A DNA stretch of 64,000 nt from Pseudomonas sivasensis (GCF_013778505.1 NZ_JAAOWU010000002.1:496001-560000); one strand, 5' to 3'; positions 28,069 to 36,020 are shown, counted from the stretch's first letter. The notes: generated from the letters alone by a model not told the origin. Translations and numbers: made by a program.

Positions 28069-28187
28069 TGACCCGATGGCCGCTGGCTCAATCGCCGGTA
28101 CGACGGCAGCGGCCACCTGCACCAAATCAACCTCGACGGCCAGGTGATCAGCGACTTCGAACGCGACCGCTTGCACCGCGAGGTCCT
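28069..28187 (+). pseudogene. Short Rhs shell remnant
   Basis: About 120 bp read as (D)GRWLNR...YDGSGHLHQINLDGQVISD and FERDRLHREVL, matching residues of the full-length Rhs encoded near 22380-22495. A 2-base change in the early part shifts the frame. It ends abruptly at CTCAG, where AATAAGGGGACG begins. It is a broken leftover of a further cassette. Confidence 0.8.
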
Positions 28188-28350
28188 CAGAATAAGGGGA
28201 CGTATTTATTTAAGAATCGTGTCCCGTCCCTTTCTCCGCTTAAACGCTGATGGCCCCCGAGAAACTTGAAAACTCCATTGCACAAGAATTAAAGCAGTTC
28301 AAACTGAGCCATTTTCCGGATCACTCGCTTGTGTGATTAACCAGCAAGGC
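28188..28350. other. Junction sequence between Rhs remnants, no gene called
   Basis: It starts with AATAAGGGGACGTATTTATT, a motif I associate with insertion scars in gammaproteobacteria (inference only). A 28-codon frame from 28250 (MAPEKLENSIAQELKQ...) ends at 28336 and could be the remnant of a lost gene. No ribosome site supports it. Confidence 0.4.
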
Positions 28351-29343
28351 CCCCACAAAAAATGGGCACCCAACCCAGTCGGCGTGCCCATTTTTTATAC
28401 CACCCAGCCCCCTGTCGAGACGGTACTGCAATTACGCGTTAACAGTGTCTTTCAGCGATTTACCCGGTATGACAGTAACGGCTACGTCCTTGGGGAGACC
28501 CGCTTCACATGGGGCGGTTTGCAATTGCTGCTTGAGAACCGTAACCAGCAGACCAGCCTGTACTTATACGAAGGCAGTGGCTACCAACCGTTAGCACGCG
28601 TTGACGGTGTAGGTACGTTGTCGAAAGTGCGTTATTACCACAATGACCTCAATGGCCTGCCCGAACTGCTGACCGAGTCCAACGGGCATGCACTATGGCA
28701 GGCCAGTTACCGCGTATGGGGTAATACGGTAGAAGAAATCCGGGAACCTTATTACATCGAAGAACAGAACCTGAGGTTTCAGGGGCAGTACTTCGATCGA
28801 GAAACGGGACTGAATTACAACACGTTTCGATTTTATGACCCCGACATCGGCCGGTTCACCACGCCTGATCCGATAGGGTTGGCGGGAGGAATCAATCTTT
28901 ACCAGTATGCTAAAAATCCTGTCGGATATATCGATCCGCTAGGCCTGACGCCAGTTGACGCTCCTGGCTACAACGTATACGGCCTGTATGATCTGGACAT
29001 AAATGGTAAGCCTGTCGGCGACCCCTATTACGTGGGCATCACCAACGACCTTGATCGAAGAACGGCAGAACATGTTGACTCTGGAAGGCTGACCGGAACG
29101 AGAAAAACCGGTTTGATCCCGATTGATGAGGACATCACTTATGAACAAGCCTATATCGAACGCTATCAAACCAAGAACGGGATAATCGGCGAAAGCCCAT
29201 CGGCCACCAACCGAGGCAATAAATACAACTCCTTCGATCACGACAACACCACGCGTGAACGAGGTCGCCATAAGTACTTTACAGGTGCCTATAACAGCAA
29301 AAATTCCGGCCCAGGAAAAAGAGGAGGAGGAAAATGTCGTTGA
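28333..29343 (+). CDS. Displaced Rhs tip with GIY-YIG nuclease toxin, fused to antisense hupA end
   Basis: The 336-residue frame begins at a GTG without ribosome site, reads through the duplicated hupA terminator and 3' end in antisense (residues 1-45, not a real protein part), then becomes Rhs shell from YDSNGYVLGETRF (46 onward) to NPVGYIDPLGL (about 195-205). The 131-residue tip has NVYGLYDLD ... DPYYVGITNDLDRRTAEH, the GIY-YIG pattern (Y-G-L-Y, Y-V-G, catalytic-type Arg and His) with a later acidic YEQAYIE that could supply the metal-binding Glu. The stop overlaps the immunity gene by 10 bp. Real use as a protein likely needs recombination with a full rhs. Confidence 0.78.
   Translation: MINQQGPHKKWAPNPVGVPIFYTTQPPVETVLQLRVNSVFQRFTRYDSNGYVLGETRFTWGGLQLLLENRNQQTSLYLYEGSGYQPLARVDGVGTLSKVRYYHNDLNGLPELLTESNGHALWQASYRVWGNTVEEIREPYYIEEQNLRFQGQYFDRETGLNYNTFRFYDPDIGRFTTPDPIGLAGGINLYQYAKNPVGYIDPLGLTPVDAPGYNVYGLYDLDINGKPVGDPYYVGITNDLDRRTAEHVDSGRLTGTRKTGLIPIDEDITYEQAYIERYQTKNGIIGESPSATNRGNKYNSFDHDNTTRERGRHKYFTGAYNSKNSGPGKRGGGKCR
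28351..28467. repeat. hupA 3'-end/terminator duplication, copy 1 (shortest)
   Basis: The sequence matches 32440-32557 almost base for base: the AAAAAATGGGCAC...GTGCCCATTTTTT terminator, the CCCCCTGTCGAGACGGTACTGCA spacer (in parts), and the hupA stop and last codons (TTACGCGTTAACAG...). Homology ends at TTTACCCGG, where Rhs sequence (GACAGTAACGGCTAC) takes over. Hup continues here as ATGCAACGGTA, so a short similarity (GCAACGG/GTAACGG) spans the joint. Confidence 0.9.
28357..28396. terminator. Duplicated hupA terminator, copy 1
   Basis: Perfect inverted arms AAAAAATGGGCAC and GTGCCCATTTTTT make a strong bidirectional terminator. It sits inside the frame of the displaced GIY-YIG Rhs tip, so leftover transcription from the left should stop before the toxin. 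Confidence 0.85.
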
Positions 29344-29813
29344 GTAATTTCAAATTATTCGGCTGGGAAAAAAAGCCAAGAACGGTACTGCGCTCAATCA
29401 AGCCTGGGGATGTCTTCTGCTTTGAAGTGAGTAAAGGCCGTTACTGCTTCGGACGGATAATTGCCAAAGTCAGCGTCGGACACACAGCAGAAATTTATGA
29501 CCTGTTTCTGCCTGAACCCACTGTTTCGGAGCAACAGATAAGCGCCGCAAAGAGAATAATTCCACCCGTTGTGCTGGACAGTTATGGTCTGTTCGATAAA
29601 AAAATATCGGGCGAGTGGCGAATCATCGGTTCAGGCCCCGAATTTATCCCTGGCGGCGTAGACAACTTTTATTTCGTTTATGGTGCAGAAGAAAACCGTA
29701 AAAAAGTCGACATATTTGGCAACACCAGCCCTGTCTCAAATGCTGCGTCACAGGACTACCCCGCCTACAGCCCAAAACAGGACGATCAAATAAAGTTCAT
29801 GCTTGGCGCTTAG
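29334..29813 (+). CDS. Imm26-like immunity protein for the GIY-YIG tip
   Basis: The 159-residue product has an N-terminal block RSIKPGDVFCFEVSKGRYCFGRIIAKV and, further on, GEWRIIGSGPEF, which fit the Imm26 family of polymorphic-toxin antidotes (KPGD-x-F...G-x-Y-x-FGR...W-x-IIG). It has no signal peptide or membrane part, as expected for a cytosolic antidote to a nuclease. The ATG lies 10 bp inside the toxin gene with GAGGAGG just upstream, so the pair is coupled. Base composition is AT-richer than the Rhs shell. The family call is by pattern. Confidence 0.65.
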   Translation: MSLSNFKLFGWEKKPRTVLRSIKPGDVFCFEVSKGRYCFGRIIAKVSVGHTAEIYDLFLPEPTVSEQQISAAKRIIPPVVLDSYGLFDKKISGEWRIIGSGPEFIPGGVDNFYFVYGAEENRKKVDIFGNTSPVSNAASQDYPAYSPKQDDQIKFMLGA

Positions 29814-29831
29814 TTTCAATGGTACCCCCAC

Positions 29832-29870
29832 AAAAAATGGGCACCCGACCCAGTCGGCGTGCCCATTTTT
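29832..29870. terminator. Duplicated hupA terminator, copy 2
   Basis: Arms AAAAAATGGGCAC and GTGCCCATTTTT with a loop that differs by one base from the other copies. It lies just after the Imm26-like gene and can end that transcript. Confidence 0.85.
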
Positions 29871-29904
29871 CCTACCACCCCGCCCCCTGTCGAGACGGCA
29901 CTGC

Positions 29905-30130
29905 TTACGCGTTGACGGTGTCTTTCAGCGATTTACCCGGTTTGAATGCAACGGTATTGCTCGCCTTGATTTTCACAGGCTCACCGGTTTGCGGGTTTTT
30001 GCCGGTGCGGGCGCCACGATGGCGTTGCAGGAAGGTGCCGAAGCCAACCAGGGTGACGCTTTCCTTGCGGTGCAGGGCGCCGGTGATTTCTTCGAGAACG
30101 GCGTTGAGGACGCGGTTGGCCTGTTCTTTG
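29905..30130 (-). pseudogene. Truncated hupA (HU protein), lacks the first 17 codons
   Basis: Reading leftwards, codons 18-91 of HU are present (KEQANRVLNAVL ... KSLKDTVNA) with a single residue change against the intact gene (Glu for Asp in HRKDSV). The N-terminal 17 codons, start and promoter are replaced by Rhs sequence. The frame stays open upstream into antisense Rhs, but no start signal is seen. It is best read as a duplication leftover. Confidence 0.88.
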
Positions 30131-30360
30131 ACACGGATCCTGCCGGCCATAGCACCATTGGGCTGGTACCGGAAATAGCTGTAAAACCCATTATTCATCG
30201 ACTCAAGCGTGATGCAATGGGGCGCTTGAGCGCCAAGGTGACAGATGATGGTCACACCCAATACCCCTACGATGTGTTGGACCAACTGACTCGCGTCCAC
30301 TTCATGGACACGAGCGGTCATTCACAGACACTGGGGTTCTCGTACGACGCTCTCGGGTAA
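30131..30360 (+). pseudogene. Rhs shell part upstream of a nonsense codon in the WHH cassette
   Basis: Reads DTDPAGHSTIGLVPEIAVKPIIHRLKRDAMGRL... then DVLDQLTRVHFMDTSGHSQTLGFSYDALG followed by TAA (30358-30360). The full-length Rhs has Gln (RGQLLIEQ) at this spot, so CAA-to-TAA explains the break. After it the same frame continues as Rhs. The frame is open leftwards into antisense hupA. Confidence 0.8.
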
Positions 30361-31962
30361 ATGCTGGAAGAACGGAGCCAAGCGGGCTCGTTGCAAAATC
30401 ACTACGACGAACTGGGGAACCGGATCCAAAGCAAACTGCCCGATGGGCGCTGGATCAATCGCCTACATTACGACAGTGGTCATCTGCATCAGATCAACCT
30501 CGACGGCCACGTCATCAGTGACTTTGAGCGCGACCGCCTGCACCGTGAAGTACTGCGCACCCAAGGCCAGATCAGCACCCGCAGCGAGTACGACCGCAGC
30601 GGCCGCCTGCGCTCACGCCAACGCCGCCACACCAGCCAGCCGGCGTTGGTACCGGCGGCGATACAGAAGCACTTCGAATACGACCCCGCCGACAACCTGA
30701 TTGGCAAACTCGACCAGCAACCCACCACGCAGCATCGCCAACTGCTGCATTACGACGCCACCGGCCGCATCATCGCCAGCCAGGACAGCCTGCACGGCCA
30801 ACGCGAAACCTTCGCCTACGACGCCGCCGCCAACCTGCTCGACGGCCCGCAGGCCGCTGCCGGGTTGGTGGCGCATAACAAGCTGCTGACCTATCAGGAC
30901 AAACGTTATCGCTATGACGCGTTTGGGCGGATGATCGAAAAACGCAGCGGCGCCCGAGGCGTACAACACTTTGCGTACGACGCCGAAAGCCGGCTGATTG
31001 AAGTGCGTAATGAAGGCGGCAGCGTAGTGCGCATGGCCTACGACCCACTGGGCCGGCGCATCGGCAAGACCGAACACGGCAGCAATGGTTATCCACTGAG
31101 CGAAACCCAGTTCCTGTGGGACGGCTTGCGTCTGTTACAGGAGCAAAAGCACAGCCAGACCAGCCTTTACGTCTATGAAGACGAAGGCTACCAACCCCTG
31201 GCCCGCGTCGATGGCATCGGGGAGCTGCAAAAAATTCGCTACTACCACAACGATCTCAACGGCCTGCCGGAGCAACTGACAGAGGCTGATGGGCACACCC
31301 TGTGGCAGGCGACTTATCGGGTGTGGGGCAATACCGTGGAGGAGGTGCGGGAGCCTTACTTTATTGAAGAGCAGAACCTAAGGTTTCAGGGGCAGTATCT
31401 GGATCGTGAGATCGGATTGCACTACAACACCCGACGCTTCTACGATCCCGACATAGGCCGCTTTACCACTCCCGACCCGATAGGTTTGGCTGGAGGCCTC
31501 AATTTCTACACTTATGCACCTAACCCTGTCGGCTATGCTGACCCTCTGGGACTCGCAGTTGACCCGCTGGTAAAACTGAAAGATCGCGGCTACACAGGCG
31601 TTACGAAGACCCCCGGCGGAGGGCTCGACTATTCAAACAGCAATGCGCTTTACAATAAAAAACCCGGTGTTAATCCAATTGTCAGAATTGAATACACTGG
31701 TGACTATCAAAAAGACGAAGAGCTCGCCAACAAAGCGGCAAAATTGAATCAAAAGCGCGCACCGGCCGGGCATGTCTGGCACCACCTGGATGATTACGAC
31801 CCGGAGACCAACAAAGGCACTATGCAACTAATTAAAAAAGATGCTCATAACGGCATAACCCATAAAGGTGGTGCCGCCCAATACAAAGCAGCGACAGGCA
31901 AGGCTTACACCCACCCAGGTCGCTTTAAGAGTAGAACAAAGGGAGCACCCAAATGCGGCTGA
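30361..31962 (+). CDS. Displaced Rhs tip with WHH-type HNH nuclease toxin
   Basis: The 533-residue frame starts with ATG directly after the TAA noted upstream and has no ribosome site, so native expression is doubtful. It is Rhs shell (HYDELGNRIQSKLPDGRW to NLYxY-type core: NFYTYAPNPVGYADPLGL at about 381-398), then a 135-residue tip. The tip has GHVWHHLDDYDPETNKGTMQLIKKDAHNG-like residues (about 470-500) and THKGG, the pattern of the WHH branch of HNH/endonuclease VII toxins. It overlaps its immunity gene by 10 bp. Like the other cassettes it lacks the PAAR region. Confidence 0.8.
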   Translation: MLEERSQAGSLQNHYDELGNRIQSKLPDGRWINRLHYDSGHLHQINLDGHVISDFERDRLHREVLRTQGQISTRSEYDRSGRLRSRQRRHTSQPALVPAAIQKHFEYDPADNLIGKLDQQPTTQHRQLLHYDATGRIIASQDSLHGQRETFAYDAAANLLDGPQAAAGLVAHNKLLTYQDKRYRYDAFGRMIEKRSGARGVQHFAYDAESRLIEVRNEGGSVVRMAYDPLGRRIGKTEHGSNGYPLSETQFLWDGLRLLQEQKHSQTSLYVYEDEGYQPLARVDGIGELQKIRYYHNDLNGLPEQLTEADGHTLWQATYRVWGNTVEEVREPYFIEEQNLRFQGQYLDREIGLHYNTRRFYDPDIGRFTTPDPIGLAGGLNFYTYAPNPVGYADPLGLAVDPLVKLKDRGYTGVTKTPGGGLDYSNSNALYNKKPGVNPIVRIEYTGDYQKDEELANKAAKLNQKRAPAGHVWHHLDDYDPETNKGTMQLIKKDAHNGITHKGGAAQYKAATGKAYTHPGRFKSRTKGAPKCG

Positions 31963-32363
31963 AACTTGAAGACTCCAAACAGGCTCTTTCTGTACAGGAA
32001 CTGAACGAGTTCCAAGAAATATTCCACGTGCAATTACCGACGGCCTTTAGACAGTTTTATCTAAAGCATAATGGCGGTGATCTATCCGACAGCAATGACG
32101 ACAATGATTTTTTTTTGGGCGGTTTTACACCTATCAAATATGGTGACGCACCTGTCGAAACGATCTATAGAGATTTAACTGACGATATTCCATCGCTAAA
32201 ACAAATGATCCCCTTTGCTTATGACAGGGTCGGAAACTCATTTCTCCTGTCAGTAAAGGAGAATGACTTTGGATACATTTATATTTACTTGATGGACGAA
32301 GAGGAGCTTGCATTTGTTTGCGAATCATTTGAAGAGTTTATGAGTGAGCTCACAAACGGATAG
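31953..32363 (+). CDS. SMI1/KNR4 (SUKH) immunity protein for the WHH tip
   Basis: The 136-residue product shows the classic SMI1/KNR4 pattern: FQEIFHVQLPTAFRQFYLKHNGGDL, then FFLGGFTPIKYG, IPFAYDRVGNSFLLSV and a C-terminal SFEEFMSEL helix. SUKH proteins bind and block toxin nucleases in the cytosol. The ATG is 10 bp inside the toxin gene with GGGAG upstream, so it is coupled to the toxin. The stretch DSNDDNDFFLGG is acidic, as is often seen for antidotes. Clearly AT-richer than its surroundings. Confidence 0.85.
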   Translation: MRLKLEDSKQALSVQELNEFQEIFHVQLPTAFRQFYLKHNGGDLSDSNDDNDFFLGGFTPIKYGDAPVETIYRDLTDDIPSLKQMIPFAYDRVGNSFLLSVKENDFGYIYIYLMDEEELAFVCESFEEFMSELTNG

Positions 32364-32439
32364 AAGCGTTGCACTTGTTCGGGTAGATAGGTCCGCGCCC
32401 CGTATGCTGGCGCTGTTCAACATAGCCGGATGGTACGTC

Positions 32440-32745
32440 CCCACAAAAAATGGGCACCCAACCCAGTCGGCGTGCCCATTTTTTATACCACCCCGCCCCC
32501 TGTCGAGACGGTACTGCAATTACGCGTTAACGGTGTCTTTAAGCGATTTACCCGGCTTGAATGCAACGGTATTGCTCGCCTTGATTTTCACAGGCTCACC
32601 GGTTTGCGGGTTTTTGCCGGTGCGGGCGCCACGATGGCGTTGCAGGAAGGTGCCGAAGCCAACCAGGGTGACGCTGTCCTTGCGGTGCAGGGCGCCGGTG
32701 ATTTCTTCGAGAACGGCGTTGAGGACGCGGTTGGCCTGTTCTTTG
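32440..32745. repeat. hupA 3'-end/terminator, copy 3 (source copy with intact gene)
   Basis: This is the part of the intact hupA locus that is found again at 28351-28467 and 29827-30130. The three copies share the terminator, the spacer and the hupA stop; they differ in how far they extend into hupA. Confidence 0.9.
32445..32484. terminator. hupA terminator (bidirectional)
   Basis: Perfect 13-bp arms AAAAAATGGGCAC / GTGCCCATTTTTT around a 14-base loop, 35 bp after the hupA stop. The A-run and T-run make it work on both strands. Confidence 0.92.
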
Positions 32746-32795
32746 GTGAGATCTGCTTTTTCAGCGATGGCGGCTGCGAGTTCTGGTTTACGCAT
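32520..32795 (-). CDS. hupA: HU-family histone-like DNA-binding protein
   Basis: HU dimers bend and compact DNA. The 91-residue protein has the full family layout: MRKPELAAAIAEKADLTKEQ N-terminal helices, the VTLVGFGTFLQRHRGARTGKNPQTGE signature (in parts GFGTF and RTGKNPQTGE) with the DNA-intercalating Pro in the arm, and KASNTVAFKPGKSLKD. AGGCTTC precedes the ATG. The neighbour order (rubredoxin reductase, rubredoxin, ubiC) matches the hupA locus of other Pseudomonas; hupB lies elsewhere after lon. Two broken copies of its 3' end lie to the left. Confidence 0.93.
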   Translation of the reverse strand: MRKPELAAAIAEKADLTKEQANRVLNAVLEEITGALHRKDSVTLVGFGTFLQRHRGARTGKNPQTGEPVKIKASNTVAFKPGKSLKDTVNA

Positions 32796-32986
32796 GTGTG
32801 AAGCCTCTTTGACGGTTTTTTGTTGTTATGTCCGTGCTGCTCTCTTCTGGAGCAGCGCCCAAAGCGCCGCAGGCTCTACTCTGCGGCAGACGGGAGTGAG
32901 GATGGCATGCCCTCGCACGCTCCGCCAGTCTCGCGGCGACCTTTCTGAGGGTAGGAATGTGCTAATTCCGACAGAACGACCGGCAT

Positions 32987-34135
32987 TTACGCCAGTAAAG
33001 GCGGAAGTTCTTTGTTGAGGGCCAGTTTTTCCATCACCGCCGTGCCCGTCAGCGCATAACCCAGCAGGCGACCGCTGGCGTCGCGGCACAGGGCCTTGAT
33101 GTCGGCGCCCTGGCCTTCGACGCTCCAGACGCCTTCGGTGCCCCTTGGCGGCGGCGAAACCACCAGCGGGCAGACCGGGGTTTTCACGGTGACGGGCATC
33201 GGGCCGTAGCTGACGGCGGTGGCATTGCCGGCCAGGGTTTGGGCCAGAGCGCGGGCGCAGGTCATCAGAGGCATGACGTACAGCAGGTTCAGGCCGTCGA
33301 CCTCGGCGCAGTCGCCCAGGGCGTAGATGTTGGCGTGGGAGGTCTTGAGGTGACGGTCCACCATGATCCCACGGTTGATTTGCAGGCCCGCGGCGGCAGC
33401 CAGGTCGATACGTGGGCGCAGGCCGATGGCCGAAACGACCAGATCGCAGGGGATCACTTCACCGTCAGAAAGGTGCGCTTCCAGCCCGTCCGCCGTGCGC
33501 TGCAGGCGGTTGAGCACCGGCCCCAGGTGGAAACGCGCCCCCAGGCCTTCCAAGCCAGCTTGTACAGCGGCAGCGGCTGCCGGGTGCAGCAGGGTTGGCA
33601 TCACTTGCTCGCACGGAGCGACCAGGTCGATTTCATACCCGCCAAGGATCAGGTCATTGGCGAATTCACAGCCGATCAAGCCGGCGCCGAGCAGCAGCAC
33701 GCGGCGTTTGCCAGCAGCGGCAGCGCGAAAGCGTGCGTAGTCTTCAAGGTCGTTGATCGGGAAAATCAGTTCCGCCGCGTCGCCTTCAACCGGGACGCGT
33801 ACGGTTTCTGCACCCCAGGCCAGGATGAGGTCACGGTAAACCACCGCTTCCTCGCCGATCCACAGGCGTTTGTGGCCCGGGTCGATGCCGCTGACACGGG
33901 TGTGAGTTCGCACTTCGGCCTTGAGTTGCTCGGCCATGGCGCCCGGCTCAGCCATGCTAAGGCCGTCGGCCTCCTTGTTTTTGCCAAAGCCTGTGGAGAG
34001 CATGGGCTTGGAGTAGGAGCGCCCGTCATCTGCGGTGATCAGCAGCAAGGGGGTTTCGCTGTCGAGCTTGCGAAACTCCCGGGCCACGTTATAACCGGCC
34101 AATCCTGTGCCGATGATCACGACAGGTGCGTTCAT
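32987..34135 (-). CDS. rubB: Rubredoxin-NAD(+) reductase
   Basis: This FAD enzyme passes electrons from NADH to rubredoxin, which in turn serves oxygenases or stress defence. The 382-residue protein has an N-terminal FAD-binding Rossmann motif [18 protein letters not shown] (about 5-22), a second nucleotide-binding fold [19 protein letters not shown] (about 143-161) for NADH, and the FAD-contacting [13 protein letters not shown] near residue 272. The rubredoxin gene lies 36 bp upstream in the same direction, so both form one operon. A rightward overlap with other genes is absent. Confidence 0.92.
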   Translation of the reverse strand: MNAPVVIIGTGLAGYNVAREFRKLDSETPLLLITADDGRSYSKPMLSTGFGKNKEADGLSMAEPGAMAEQLKAEVRTHTRVSGIDPGHKRLWIGEEAVVYRDLILAWGAETVRVPVEGDAAELIFPINDLEDYARFRAAAAGKRRVLLLGAGLIGCEFANDLILGGYEIDLVAPCEQVMPTLLHPAAAAAVQAGLEGLGARFHLGPVLNRLQRTADGLEAHLSDGEVIPCDLVVSAIGLRPRIDLAAAAGLQINRGIMVDRHLKTSHANIYALGDCAEVDGLNLLYVMPLMTCARALAQTLAGNATAVSYGPMPVTVKTPVCPLVVSPPPRGTEGVWSVEGQGADIKALCRDASGRLLGYALTGTAVMEKLALNKELPPLLA

Positions 34136-34171
34136 TCCATTCTCCTTGTAGTACGTTTCTTAAATTCGGGA

Positions 34172-34339
34172 TTAAGCGATTTCGATCATTTCGAAATCCA
34201 TTTTGCCCACGCCGCAATCCGGGCACAGCCAGTCTGCAGGGACATCTTCCCAACGAGTGCCGGGCGCAATGCCGTCATCCGGCCAGCCGTCGGCTTCGTT
34301 GTAGATAAGGCCACAGACGATACATTGCCACTTCTTCAT
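34172..34339 (-). CDS. rubA: Rubredoxin
   Basis: A 55-residue iron electron carrier. The single iron is held by four cysteines in two CxxC pairs: Cys6 and Cys9 (CIVC) and Cys39 and Cys42 (CPDC). The usual aromatic core ([22 protein letters not shown] in parts: Y13, W30, W37) is present. The ATG at 34339 has GGAAG 6 bases upstream; longer in-frame starts would add unrelated residues. It feeds from the reductase gene downstream. Confidence 0.95.
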   Translation of the reverse strand: MKKWQCIVCGLIYNEADGWPDDGIAPGTRWEDVPADWLCPDCGVGKMDFEMIEIA

Positions 34340-34534
34340 TACTTGCTTCCTCAGGTTCAGGCGTCTTGGCCGGCGGTCGTTGGATCCAGCGTTGCCGCGC
34401 GGCTCAGGGCGTTTTGTACTGATCGGGGCCGGCAGATGCAAGCGCGATCGACGCAAGGTGCCGGTTGAGCCCGGCAAAAGCCCAGGGTGCCATGGTAAGC
34501 TCGCCGCCTCTTTTGCTGCCAATACTGACTCACC

Positions 34535-35098
34535 GTGCCGCACTCAATCGCCCTCCCCGATGCTTGCCAATGGCTGATCCAGAGCCGTTTGAGCCCTCTG
34601 CCTACACCATTGACCCTCAATTGGCTGTTCGATGACGGCTCGCTGACACGGCGGCTGACAGGGCTGTCCAACGACGGTTTCAGCGTAACGCCACTGTTCG
34701 AAGGCTGGCAGCCGCTGCGAGACGACGAGTGCGCCGCCCTGGACTTGGCCCCGGCCACTGTCGGCTGGGTGCGCGAGGTGTACTTGCGTGGGCACGGTCA
34801 GCCGTGGGTGTTTGCCCGCAGCGTGGCGGCGCGCAGTGCCTTGCAGGGCGATGGGCTGCACATGGATGAACTGGGCAGCCGCTCCCTGGGCGAGTTGCTG
34901 TTCTGCGATCAAGCCTTCACGCGCCAGGCAATCGAGGTGTGCTATTACCCACGGCAATGGCTGCCGACAGCCGATCAGGCGGATGGGCTATGGGCACGCC
35001 GCTCACGTTTTGATCGTGGATCGCTAAGCGTGTTGGTAGCGGAAATCTTCCTGCCGGACTTCTGGCACGTGCTGCATGAACATCCGGAGAACTGCTGA
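34535..35098 (+). CDS. ubiC: Chorismate pyruvate-lyase
   Basis: UbiC removes pyruvate from chorismate to give 4-hydroxybenzoate, the first committed step of ubiquinone synthesis. The 187-residue protein has [16 protein letters not shown], the [19 protein letters not shown] region with the substrate-binding Arg, and [10 protein letters not shown] near residue 115, all typical. It starts with GTG at 34535. Its stop overlaps the ubiA start by one base (TGATG), so product and next enzyme are coupled. The 195 bp upstream to rubredoxin hold a divergent promoter area without a clear motif. Confidence 0.93.
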   Translation: MPHSIALPDACQWLIQSRLSPLPTPLTLNWLFDDGSLTRRLTGLSNDGFSVTPLFEGWQPLRDDECAALDLAPATVGWVREVYLRGHGQPWVFARSVAARSALQGDGLHMDELGSRSLGELLFCDQAFTRQAIEVCYYPRQWLPTADQADGLWARRSRFDRGSLSVLVAEIFLPDFWHVLHEHPENC

Positions 35099-35988
35099 TG
35101 TACCAACGTCTGCTCAAATCCCTGAACCGCCTGAACCCGAGGGCCTGGGACTTTATTCAGTTGACCCGGATGGACAAGCCCATCGGCATTTACTTGCTGC
35201 TGTGGCCGACACTTTGGGCGTTGTGGATTGCGGGCAAGGGTTCTCCCTCTTTCATCAATATTGTGATTTTCGTGTTGGGCGTGGTGCTGACCCGGGCGGG
35301 CGGCTGTGTGATCAATGACTGGGCTGACCGCAAGGTCGATGGCCATGTGAAGCGTACCGAGCAGCGCCCACTGGTGAGCGGAAAGATCAGCTCCAAAGAG
35401 GCGCTGGTGTTTTTTGCGGTGCTGATGGGTATCAGTTTCCTGCTGGTGCTGCTGACCAACGCCACCACGATCCTGTTATCCCTTGGTGGATTGGCGCTGG
35501 CGGCGAGCTACCCGTTCATGAAGCGCTACACCTATTACCCGCAAGTGGTGCTGGGCGCGGCGTTCTCCTGGGGGATGCCGATGGCCTTCACCGCCGAGAC
35601 CGGCAGCCTGCCCGCTGCTGCGTGGCTGTTGTACATCGCCAACCTGCTGTGGACGGTAGGCTACGACACGTATTACGCGATGACCGACCGTGACGACGAC
35701 CTGAAGATTGGCGTGAAATCCACCGCGATCCTGTTTGGCGATGCCGACCGCGTGATCATCCTGACCCTGCAAAGCCTGGCACTGGTGTGCCTGTTGCTGG
35801 CGGGGACGCGGTTTGAGTTGGGCGGATGGTTCCATCTGGGGCTGCTAGCTGCGGCGGGGTGTTTCGCTTGGGAGTTCTGGTACACCCGCGACCGGGACCG
35901 CCTGAAATGCTTCAAGGCGTTTTTGCACAACCACTGGGCCGGGTTGGCAATTTTTGTTGGGATTGTGGCGGATTACGGGTTTCGATGA
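35098..35988 (+). CDS. ubiA: 4-hydroxybenzoate polyprenyltransferase
   Basis: UbiA is a membrane enzyme that attaches the polyprenyl tail to 4-hydroxybenzoate made by UbiC. The 296-residue protein has eight or so membrane helices and both Asp-rich motifs that bind Mg-prenyl diphosphate: [12 protein letters not shown] (about residues 75-86) and [12 protein letters not shown] (about 198-209). [21 protein letters not shown] near the start is a family signature (in parts MDKPIG, LLLWPT). A 7-bp stem hairpin lies at 35985-36004 after the gene. Confidence 0.95.
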   Translation: MYQRLLKSLNRLNPRAWDFIQLTRMDKPIGIYLLLWPTLWALWIAGKGSPSFINIVIFVLGVVLTRAGGCVINDWADRKVDGHVKRTEQRPLVSGKISSKEALVFFAVLMGISFLLVLLTNATTILLSLGGLALAASYPFMKRYTYYPQVVLGAAFSWGMPMAFTAETGSLPAAAWLLYIANLLWTVGYDTYYAMTDRDDDLKIGVKSTAILFGDADRVIILTLQSLALVCLLLAGTRFELGGWFHLGLLAAAGCFAWEFWYTRDRDRLKCFKAFLHNHWAGLAIFVGIVADYGFR

Positions 35989-36004
35989 GGGGCCAGGCCC
36001 CTCA
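35985..36004. terminator. Hairpin between convergent ubiA and the Yx(F/W/Y)xxD-repeat gene
   Basis: GAGGGGC and GCCCCTC pair around a 3-base loop, starting at the ubiA stop. It lacks a T-run, so its strength as a terminator is uncertain. Confidence 0.4.
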
Positions 36005-36020
36005 CCGAGAGTGGCCTGAA

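Larger units (their letters stand above)
29827..30130. repeat. hupA 3'-end/terminator duplication, copy 2 (74 codons long)
   Basis: Terminator, spacer and the last 74 codons of hupA are repeated here in the same orientation as the intact gene at 32520. Over the 226 bp of coding part I count 4 base differences. Homology ends at TTCTTTG (30130), where Rhs sequence begins. Confidence 0.93.

Noticed and set aside
29905..30321. The broken hupA copy as a working longer HU gene
   Set aside because: The N-terminal 17 codons are replaced by antisense Rhs sequence and no start signal is visible.
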